Positions 1 to 5,881 of a stretch of 11,466 bases of DNA are shown piece by piece. Both the position numbers and the translations under genes were made by a program. The stretch comes from an uncultured Lachnospiraceae bacterium (lineage in GTDB: Bacteria; Bacillota; Clostridia; Lachnospirales; Lachnospiraceae). How positions within the stretch are numbered: position 1 is the first letter of the stretch; every line of letters begins with the position of its first letter. The stretch lies in the NCBI GenBank assembly GCA_905233835.1, contig CAJOGB010000019.1:12775-24240 (forward strand), in the 5' to 3' direction. The notes under the pieces were generated by a model. It saw nothing but the letters and a program-made list of their open reading frames with translations, was not told the origin of the DNA and searched no databases.

Positions 1-1184
1 TTTACAAGGGCAAAATACACATCGTAAATGGGAACCGGAATATCGGAAGAAGAACCTTCCGCCGGTGCGTTATAAGTCTTTATGTTTTCAATTTTTGAAC
101 ACAAAATACCTGCGATTTCCTGCTCAATCAAATGATATGCATTCACCGTCAAATCTTTATCGATGGATAAGTAGACATCGCCTCCCGGGACAGCATCTTT
201 TGACTCTGCCTCCTTTAAGACATTTCCCACATTATCTACGTATTTAACCGTATATCCTTTTTCACCGGAAAGGTATTCGTTCATGTACTGTTCGATACCG
301 GTTTTTCCGATAATATCGTTTAACGTATATTCATCGTTTTTCTTGGAAAGTTCCTCATATTCTTCCGTGGAAATCTTTCCGGTATATCCCAAAACATTGG
401 CAAAGCATTCCGCATCCACATAACGGCGTACTGACTGCTCTTTCACTTCCACACCCATGAAATCCGCTTCATGCTCTTTGATATAAGCCACGGATTCTTC
501 CGAAACATCGGATGCGATGGTGGTGGAAATATACTTCTGATAGTTATTTAAACTCATATAATAACGAATTACAGCGATTTTATATCGCATTTCCTTACTG
601 TAATTCGTGGATATATCATAACGATGCTCACCGCAAAGATAATTCATAATCTCATCTGCGCTGGCATTTGCTTCATCGATTTTGTACTTGCTGTTTGTCT
701 TTGACTTTAAATCATCAATGGAAGAATAACCGAAAATATCCGCACGGAAACGCTGAAGCTGCGTACCGGATAAAGAATATACATAATCTCCCGTAGCATT
801 TAAATAGATACCGAAGGTATTATCAATCTCGTCTCCGCGAAGATTTAAGTTTAAGATAATGTCATACAGCATCTGATTTAGAGTTTCGTTTTTTTCTTTT
901 GTGCTGTAATTTGAAAATTTATCTTCGATGGTAACCGCATGTGCCAACTCGGAATATGCAAGCAAATTTCCGTTTCTGTCATAGATGTTTCCACGGGTGG
1001 CATCCACGGTGGTGGTCTTTTCCGTCAAGTAATTATAGTTTTCCTGATAGGACTTTCCGCGAATAATTTGTAACACAAAAAGACGTCCTACAAGGACAAC
1101 TCCAAAAAAGATCATGAGTGTCTGTATGACTTTTAATCGATCGGTAAAAATTTTCTCCTTTAAATCATTCAGTAAATCCCACAA
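1..1184 (-). CDS. Penicillin-binding protein 2-type transpeptidase, N-terminal part (3' end outside window)
   Basis: Class B penicillin-binding protein that would cross-link peptidoglycan during cell elongation, anchored in the membrane with its bulk outside. About 394 codons are visible and the frame runs off the left edge. A single membrane segment lies at about residues 19-38, followed by the conserved RGNIYDRNGNLLA motif (residues 64-76) and the GKTGIEQYMNEYLSGEKG motif typical of the dimerisation (pedestal) domain, then DVYLSIDKDL. The SxxK, SxN and KTG catalytic motifs are not reached. The start is the TTG at 1184: an in-frame stop lies just upstream, there is no upstream ATG or GTG, and AAGAGGAG sits 11 nt before it. 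The next ATG would cut into the membrane helix. It overlaps mreD by 20 nt, and its place after mreBCD indicates the elongasome PBP2 (mrdA/pbpA role). Family certain; exact start moderately sure. Confidence 0.9.
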   Translation of the reverse strand, partial: MWDLLNDLKEKIFTDRLKVIQTLMIFFGVVLVGRLFVLQIIRGKSYQENYNYLTEKTTTVDATRGNIYDRNGNLLAYSELAHAVTIEDKFSNYSTKEKNETLNQMLYDIILNLNLRGDEIDNTFGIYLNATGDYVYSLSGTQLQRFRADIFGYSSIDDLKSKTNSKYKIDEANASADEIMNYLCGEHRYDISTNYSKEMRYKIAVIRYYMSLNNYQKYISTTIASDVSEESVAYIKEHEADFMGVEVKEQSVRRYVDAECFANVLGYTGKISTEEYEELSKKNDEYTLNDIIGKTGIEQYMNEYLSGEKGYTVKYVDNVGNVLKEAESKDAVPGGDVYLSIDKDLTVNAYHLIEQEIAGILCSKIENIKTYNAPAEGSSSDIPVPIYDVYFALV

Positions 1185-1713
1185 ATCTTCGTTCGCTCCT
1201 CTTATCGGATTTATTTAGCCATCGCTCCATATAATAAATCGGGAAATATAAAACCAAAGAAATAAGTACCGTATAGACAACTTCCGGTAAGATTACATGG
1301 AACAGATAAAAGAAAAAGTCATATCTTGCACGCATAAAATACACGCAAGAATATACGAGACCGCCGTAAATAAAATCACTTAAAGCAATCAAAAACAGCG
1401 GAAGTTTCATATCATCACCGAAAAACCACTGATGAAACAAAACATTCAAAAGACCCACAATCAGATAAATCACCGCATACATACCGAAGTAGGTACCGGA
1501 AAACATATCCAAAAGGAGTCCCGAAAACATACCCAAAAATAAAGATGCATTTCCTCCACGCATAAATCCCACGGAAGAAACCAAAATAATCATAATGTTC
1601 GGCGCAATTCCTCCAAGTTTAAAATTGGGGAAAACGCTGATATGCAACAAAAAATATATCACCAACAAAAGGATATAGACACAAACTCTTTTTATCAGAG
1701 GTTTAATTTCCAT
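1165..1713 (-). CDS. mreD: Rod shape-determining protein MreD
   Basis: Small integral membrane protein of the elongasome, thought to link MreC and the cell-wall synthases to cytoplasmic MreB filaments. The 182 residues are the usual MreD length and are very hydrophobic, with about five predicted membrane segments (near 9-27, 36-52, 56-96 as one or two helices, 104-126 and 134-160). The family signature GMFSGLLLDMFSGTYFG, with its glycines and Asp69, spans residues 61-77. The C-terminus is a short basic tail (WLNKSDKRSERR), which by the positive-inside rule would be cytoplasmic. The ATG lies inside the last codons of mreC (11-nt overlap), so the two are probably translationally coupled, and its own 3' end overlaps the following PBP2 gene. 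Sequence conservation in this family is low, so the call rests on hydrophobicity, the glycine motif and gene order together. Confidence 0.9.
   Translation of the reverse strand: MEIKPLIKRVCVYILLLVIYFLLHISVFPNFKLGGIAPNIMIILVSSVGFMRGGNASLFLGMFSGLLLDMFSGTYFGMYAVIYLIVGLLNVLFHQWFFGDDMKLPLFLIALSDFIYGGLVYSCVYFMRARYDFFFYLFHVILPEVVYTVLISLVLYFPIYYMERWLNKSDKRSERRFVGFTE
1196..1203 (-). promoter_or_regulatory. Ribosome binding site for the TTG-started PBP2 gene
   Basis: AAGAGGAG lies inside the 3' end of mreD, 11 nt upstream of the TTG at 1184-1182. It is the best Shine-Dalgarno match near the beginning of the PBP2 frame and is the main reason for choosing TTG. A second purine run (AAAGGAG) further downstream has no ATG, GTG or TTG at a useful distance in frame. 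Confidence 0.55.
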
Positions 1714-2569
1714 CTTCGTTTCCTACTTCTTTTAATTCAAGGATAACCAGCACTTCCTGTAAATGCTTAAAATCTACCGCAGGTGTAACGGTACCGGATT
1801 TGGTCAACTTATTGGAATCCTCGTTCAATTCGCTGATATAACCGATCAAAATTCCCGGCAAAAACTTTGAACTGATATTGGAAGTAACCACACTCGTTCC
1901 GACAACCACTTCATTATCCGGATCTTCCAGATTTGTAAGTTCTATCATGTTTCGATCCGTCATAAGTTCCAAGTCACCGGAAATAAAACAATTATCCGCG
2001 GTATCCAAAACCATGGAGCTGACATTGGAATTATCATCGATAATGGAACGAACAATGGCATAACTGGGGCCTACCTGAGTCACAATACCTACCAGGCCGC
2101 TTCCGCTGATGACATTCATATCTTCTTTAATACCGTCATTGGAACCTTTATCAATGGTGAATGTATTAAACCAGTTACTGGAACCTCTGGCAATCACGTG
2201 TGCACCGGTAGTGGGATATTCGGTATATGCAGCCGATAGTTCATACATATTCTGTAAACGTTCCAACTCCTGCTGTTGAAGCTGCATATTCGTAAGTTTC
2301 GAAGTAAGCTCCTCTACCTGTGCCTTCAGTTCTGTATTCTCGGCAATAAGTTCTTCTTTGGTCTTTGTGTCCTCGGAATTCTCGGAAGCACGGTTCGATA
2401 TATAATCCAACCCCTTTTCCATGGGAACAAACACATAATTGGCAATGGTTTGAATCGGGCCGCCGGAAAAACCGGTAACATAACTTAAAGCCAATAACAT
2501 AAAACAAATTGTAAGTAATGCAAAGAACACCCCGCCTGTGGGAATGTTCAAATTGTTTCTCTGTCTCAT
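1703..2569 (-). CDS. mreC: Rod shape-determining protein MreC
   Basis: Extracytoplasmic scaffold of the elongasome that contacts PBP2 and MreD. The 288-residue product has one N-terminal membrane segment (about 13-32), a Glu/Gln/Leu-rich coiled coil (about 68-112, with ELKAQVEEL and QQQELERL) that would mediate dimerisation, and a C-terminal double beta-barrel domain (about 118-280). Family landmarks are WFNTFTIDKGSNDGI (133-147), GSGLVGIV, FLPGILIGYI (236-245) and the terminal TPAVDFKHLQEVLVIL. The ATG follows the mreB stop by 11 nt, with AGGA placed 5 nt upstream. The last 11 nt are shared with mreD. The length and domain order are normal for Gram-positive MreC, and no truncation is seen. 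Confidence 0.94.
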   Translation of the reverse strand: MRQRNNLNIPTGGVFFALLTICFMLLALSYVTGFSGGPIQTIANYVFVPMEKGLDYISNRASENSEDTKTKEELIAENTELKAQVEELTSKLTNMQLQQQELERLQNMYELSAAYTEYPTTGAHVIARGSSNWFNTFTIDKGSNDGIKEDMNVISGSGLVGIVTQVGPSYAIVRSIIDDNSNVSSMVLDTADNCFISGDLELMTDRNMIELTNLEDPDNEVVVGTSVVTSNISSKFLPGILIGYISELNEDSNKLTKSGTVTPAVDFKHLQEVLVILELKEVGNEDGN

Positions 2570-2580
2570 AATAAATCCTG

Positions 2581-3594
2581 TTAACTAAAGATTCGGGATT
2601 TCATACTGTATCCGAAACGTTTGTATTTTTCATCCGTCAAGACTTTTCCAAGTCCGCGAACCACCGTTTCGTCCCCGTTTTCCACAACGTTAACCTTAAT
2701 ATTTGTCATGTTTGTAATATAAGTGGAGAAATCGCTGACACTTGCACCGCCACCGGTGAGATAAATACCGGACTTTACGATATCACGGGCAAGTTCAGGG
2801 GGAACTTTCTCCAAAATCATTTTAATCGCAGTACAGATATTGCTTAAATCATCCTTCATACCTTCATATACGATGTCGGATGTAATATCCATCTCAATTG
2901 GAAGACCGCTTACAACATCACGACCCACAATCATCATGGAGTCTTTTCTTCCGGGAACTGCAGAACCGATGCCCTCTTTTAATGCTTTACCGGTTTTATT
3001 ACCGATCAAAAGGTTATACTTTCTCTTTAAATATGTGACAATGGAATCATCCAATTTGTTTCCGCCGTAGCTTAAAAGCTGACTTAAAACAAGACCTCCC
3101 AATGAAATAACGGAGATCTCCGTGGTATCTGCTCCCACATCAACCACCATTACACCGGTAGGTTCCGTAATATCAAGTCCCATACCGATGGCATCCGCCA
3201 AAGGCTTTTCGCAAAGAGCAATACTCTTGGCCTTTACCTTTGTCTTTGCAAACATATCGTAAAAGGCTTTTTTCTCTACTTCCGTAATATCCGTAGGAAC
3301 GGCGATTACAATATCCGCACCCTTAAGACGAGCCTTTACGTCATGCTCCAAAACCTGCAAAAGCATGGTCTGCATATTGTCGAAATCGGCAATGACACCG
3401 TTAATAATGGGGAAAGATACTTCAATGGTTTCCGGTGCCTTTTCATACATCAAATATGCATCGTCACCGTATGCATACATTTCATTTTTATTTACAATCG
3501 CAATGGTATTCTTCTGATTGGTAACTTCACCGTTTGAAATCGAATAAATCTTCAAATTTCCCGTTCCCAAATCTATTCCATATCCGTTTGACAT
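2581..3594 (-). CDS. mreB: MreB/Mbl-like actin homologue, divergent
   Basis: Bacterial actin that would polymerise on the inner membrane and orient the cell-wall elongation machinery. The 337 residues match MreB length. Actin-fold motifs are present in order: phosphate-1 GIDLGTGN (6-13), INGVIADFD (64-72), ITEVEKKAF (103-111), EKPLADAIG (129-137), phosphate-2 DVGADTTEISVISLGG (152-167), GRDVVSGLP (224-232), LEKVPPEL (261-268) and the adenosine motif LTGGGAS (279-285). Several positions differ from textbook MreB: DVGADTT replaces DIGGGTT, EKP replaces EEP, and the segment after residue 38 lacks the usual MIGRTP. This suggests a lineage-specific paralogue, although position directly before mreC and mreD supports the MreB role. 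A Shine-Dalgarno TGAGGAG sits 5 nt before the ATG, and a promoter candidate lies just upstream. Whether another, canonical MreB exists elsewhere cannot be seen here. Confidence 0.88.
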   Translation of the reverse strand: MSNGYGIDLGTGNLKIYSISNGEVTNQKNTIAIVNKNEMYAYGDDAYLMYEKAPETIEVSFPIINGVIADFDNMQTMLLQVLEHDVKARLKGADIVIAVPTDITEVEKKAFYDMFAKTKVKAKSIALCEKPLADAIGMGLDITEPTGVMVVDVGADTTEISVISLGGLVLSQLLSYGGNKLDDSIVTYLKRKYNLLIGNKTGKALKEGIGSAVPGRKDSMMIVGRDVVSGLPIEMDITSDIVYEGMKDDLSNICTAIKMILEKVPPELARDIVKSGIYLTGGGASVSDFSTYITNMTNIKVNVVENGDETVVRGLGKVLTDEKYKRFGYSMKSRIFS

Positions 3595-3599
3595 TTTTA

Positions 3600-3606
3600 C
3601 TCCTCA
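3600..3606 (-). promoter_or_regulatory. mreB ribosome binding site
   Basis: TGAGGAG lies 5 nt upstream of the mreB ATG, in the 53-nt gap that is the largest intergenic space of the window. Having its own leader and a clear Shine-Dalgarno, rather than an overlapping start, sets mreB apart from the coupled genes upstream and fits independent initiation of the cell-shape block. Confidence 0.6.
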
Positions 3607-3641
3607 CTTCGTCCCTTTTCTTAAGGTTTTTTAACTTATAC

Positions 3642-3670
3642 ATTCTATCATATCAGGGTACCCTTAACAA
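3642..3670 (-). promoter_or_regulatory. Candidate sigma-A promoter for the mreBCD-pbp2 block
   Basis: On the minus strand TTGTTA (3670-3665, 4 of 6 consensus) is followed after exactly 17 nt by TAGAAT (3647-3642, 5 of 6), with a TG one base upstream of the -10 element giving an extended -10. That TG belongs to the TGA stop codon of the preceding gene. The inferred transcript would start near 3635 and give a leader of about 40 nt that contains the strong mreB ribosome binding site. This is pattern matching in an AT-rich stretch; no transcription data are available. Confidence 0.5.
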
Positions 3671-4937
3671 GGTTGGCATCCACCAGTTTCTGCAAAGAAT
3701 TTAAGATTCCGATTTTGCCGTGATACCATGTTAAGCCGCCTTGAAAATAGACTGCATATGGTTCTTTTAAAGGACCGTCCGCAGACAGTTCGATGGATGA
3801 TCCCTGTACAAACGCACCGGCCGCCATAATAACTTGTGAATCATATCCCGGCATATCCCAAGGTTCCGGTGTTACATAACTGTCCACAGGTGCAGCCGCC
3901 TGAATTCCTTTGCAAAATGCTATCAAAGCATCCGCAGTTTTAAGTTCCACGGATTGAATAATATCACATCGTTTTTCCGAACCGCCGGGTACCACATAAT
4001 ATCCCAAACGTTCATAAAGATTGGCGGCAAAAACAGCCGCTTTTAATGCCCCGCAGGTAACGGTGGGTGACAAAAAGAATCCCTGGAACAAGCTTTGGTT
4101 CATGGAAAGGGATGCCCCCACTTCTTTTCCCAATCCGGGAGAAGTGAGTCGATGGGCCGCATTTTCGATGCACTCTTTTTTTCCTACGATATATCCACCG
4201 GTAGGCGCCAATCCACCACCCGGGTTTTTAATCAAAGATCCCACAATCATATCGGCGCCCACTTCCAAGGGTTCCTTGGTCTCCACGAATTCCCCGTAGC
4301 AGTTGTCCACCATGATGATGACATCTTTTTTTATTTTTCGAATAAAGGAAATTAATTCACCTATACGATCAACGGACAAGGAAGGACGCATGGCATATCC
4401 TTTTGATCGTTGAATCGTAACAAGTTTTGTTTTTTCGTTAATGGCTGCCTTAATTCCCTCAAAATCAAAGTCACCGTTTGAAAGCAAATCCACCTGACGA
4501 TAAGAAATCCCGTACTCCGCCAAAGAGCCCATGGAAGGACGGATGCCGATCACCTCCTCTAAGGTGTCATAGGGTTTTCCCACCGGAGATAACAGTTCAT
4601 CTCCCGGACGAAGATTTGACATTAAAGCAAGGGCTAACGCATGGGTTCCGCAGGTAATCTGGGGACGAACAAGGGCATCCTCACCCTTAAAGGTGTCCGC
4701 ATACACTTTTTCCAAAGTTTCTCGGCCCAAATCGTTGTAACCGTATCCTGTGGTACCCAGTAAACACTCGGCACTGACTTTGTTTTTTTGCATGGCACGT
4801 AAAATCTTTAACTGATTAAACTCCGCCACTTTATCAAATTCCAAGAATCTTTCTTCCAAGTCTTTTAAAACTTTTTCACCCAGTTCATAGACTTCTTTTG
4901 AGATTCCAAGTTCCTTATAAATTTCATAAACATCCAT
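3648..4937 (-). CDS. PLP-dependent methionine gamma-lyase family protein (PF06838, 'aluminum resistance' type)
   Basis: Fold-type I PLP enzyme related to cystathionine/methionine gamma-lyases; the physiological substrate of this subfamily is not established, so no reaction is assigned. From the ATG at 4937 it has 429 residues, normal for the family. Visible landmarks are GYGYNDLGR (64-72), RPQITCGTHA (91-100, cofactor-phosphate region), VDNCYGEF (210-217, with the Asp expected to contact the pyridine nitrogen) and SLIKNPGGG (234-242) with the probable PLP-binding Lys237. The chosen ATG shares one base with the miaA stop (TAATG) and has AAGGAAG 8 nt upstream. A GTG at 4961 would add eight residues (437 aa) and overlap miaA by 25 nt, but its site is less convincing. 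In Bacillus subtilis the homologue ynbB also lies downstream of miaA, so the neighbourhood is old, but the functional reason is unknown. The old 'aluminum resistance' name should not be taken as function. Confidence 0.9.
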   Translation of the reverse strand: MDVYEIYKELGISKEVYELGEKVLKDLEERFLEFDKVAEFNQLKILRAMQKNKVSAECLLGTTGYGYNDLGRETLEKVYADTFKGEDALVRPQITCGTHALALALMSNLRPGDELLSPVGKPYDTLEEVIGIRPSMGSLAEYGISYRQVDLLSNGDFDFEGIKAAINEKTKLVTIQRSKGYAMRPSLSVDRIGELISFIRKIKKDVIIMVDNCYGEFVETKEPLEVGADMIVGSLIKNPGGGLAPTGGYIVGKKECIENAAHRLTSPGLGKEVGASLSMNQSLFQGFFLSPTVTCGALKAAVFAANLYERLGYYVVPGGSEKRCDIIQSVELKTADALIAFCKGIQAAAPVDSYVTPEPWDMPGYDSQVIMAAGAFVQGSSIELSADGPLKEPYAVYFQGGLTWYHGKIGILNSLQKLVDANLVKGTLI

Positions 4938-5881
4938 TACAATATCTTCCTTTTTCTGCACTCTTCTTCCATAAAAGAAAGAATCTTTTCGTCATCGTAA
5001 GAAAAGTTTTTCTTATCAATCCAAATCACATCTTTTTTTGCCTTAAACCAAGTAAGCTGTCGCTTCGCAAAATGACGGGTGTCCCGCTTAATTCGATATA
5101 CGGCTTCCTCAAAAGAAATCTCATTCGAAAGCGCATCCAATACTTCTTTATAACCAAGTCCCTGCATGGAAACATACTCTTTTGTATATCCCATATCCGC
5201 CAAACGTTTTACTTCATCAAAAAGTCCCGCTTCTACCATCTGATCCACACGCTTTTCGATTCCGTCATAAAGTCTTTCTCTGTCATCATTTAATACAAAA
5301 AACGCAAAATTATAATCGGATTCTTTTTGCTTTTGCTCTTTATTATGCTCTGAAATCCGCTTTCCCGTAGTTTCATAAAATTCCAATGCACGAATCACGC
5401 GTTTTATATTATTCTTATGAATCGCTTCACAGGAAGCGGGATCCACCATTCTTAACCGTTCGAACAAAGCATCCGCACCTTCGTTTTTTGCAAAACTTTC
5501 CAACTCTTGTCGAAGAGATTCATCCGTTTCCCCCTCCGAAAAAGATGCACCGTACAAAAGCGCCTGAATATAAAATCCGGTTCCTCCGCATACAACCGGA
5601 AGACGGTCTTTACCGTAAATATCCTCTAAAGCCTCATTTGCCATGTCGCAAAATCGCGCCACATGAAACTCTTCCTTCGGTTCTAAAACATCCACCAAGT
5701 AATGGGGAATACCACCCATTTCTTCGGCAGAGATTTTTGCCGATCCGATATCCATGTGTTTGTATACCTGCATGGAATCCGCAGAAATCACGGAACCGTC
5801 GTGACATTTCGAAAACATAACAGAATATTTACTTTTTCCTGTGGCCGTTGGGCCGGCAATAATCACAAGCGGTTTTTTCAT
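4937..5881 (-). CDS. miaA: tRNA dimethylallyltransferase MiaA
   Basis: Transfers a dimethylallyl group to N6 of adenosine 37 in tRNAs that read codons starting with U, a step normally followed by MiaB methylthiolation. It acts in the cytoplasm. The 314 residues are the normal length. Motifs are the P-loop GPTATGKS (10-17), DSMQVYKHMDIGSAK (35-49, with the catalytic Asp35), GGTGFYIQALLYG (99-111), NNIKRVIRALE (157-167), GLGYKE (241-246) and KRDTRHFAKRQLTWF (265-279, tRNA-contacting). The ATG shares its A with the mutL stop (TAATG), with AAAAGGA upstream, so it is probably coupled to mutL. The position directly after mutS and mutL is widespread in bacteria. No hfq gene follows, although hfq follows miaA in many bacteria. 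No truncation is visible. Confidence 0.97.
   Translation of the reverse strand: MKKPLVIIAGPTATGKSKYSVMFSKCHDGSVISADSMQVYKHMDIGSAKISAEEMGGIPHYLVDVLEPKEEFHVARFCDMANEALEDIYGKDRLPVVCGGTGFYIQALLYGASFSEGETDESLRQELESFAKNEGADALFERLRMVDPASCEAIHKNNIKRVIRALEFYETTGKRISEHNKEQKQKESDYNFAFFVLNDDRERLYDGIEKRVDQMVEAGLFDEVKRLADMGYTKEYVSMQGLGYKEVLDALSNEISFEEAVYRIKRDTRHFAKRQLTWFKAKKDVIWIDKKNFSYDDEKILSFMEEECRKRKIL
4946..4952 (-). promoter_or_regulatory. Ribosome binding site selecting the ATG start of the PLP-enzyme gene
   Basis: AAGGAAG lies within the last codons of miaA, 8 nt before the ATG at 4937-4935. It supports this start over the GTG at 4961, which lies upstream of this site. The TAATG junction makes reinitiation by ribosomes that finish miaA plausible. 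Confidence 0.55.

Noticed and set aside
65..247. Short plus-strand open frame near the left end
   Set aside because: The region is covered on the minus strand by the PBP2 coding sequence, which continues to the window edge with recognisable motifs.
2241..2507. Alternative minus-strand frame of 88 codons within mreC
   Set aside because: It is an out-of-frame reading of the mreC coiled-coil region with odd composition and no homology signal. MreC itself is full length, so no frameshift needs explaining.
3610..3630. Possible terminator hairpin (CCTT-AAGAA-AAGG) between the PLP-enzyme gene and mreB
   Set aside because: The stem is only about four base pairs and no U-tract follows it on the minus strand, so it would not act as an intrinsic terminator.
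4959..4961. GTG as the start of the PLP-enzyme gene
   Set aside because: The ATG at 4937 has a better-placed AAGGAAG and a TAATG junction like that of mutL-miaA. The GTG would add eight charged residues and overlap miaA by 25 nt.
5386..5820. Plus-strand open frame of 144 codons antisense to miaA
   Set aside because: It lies wholly inside miaA, whose motifs are intact. Its translation is rich in His, Pro and Arg as expected of a reverse-strand shadow, and it matches no family I recognise.
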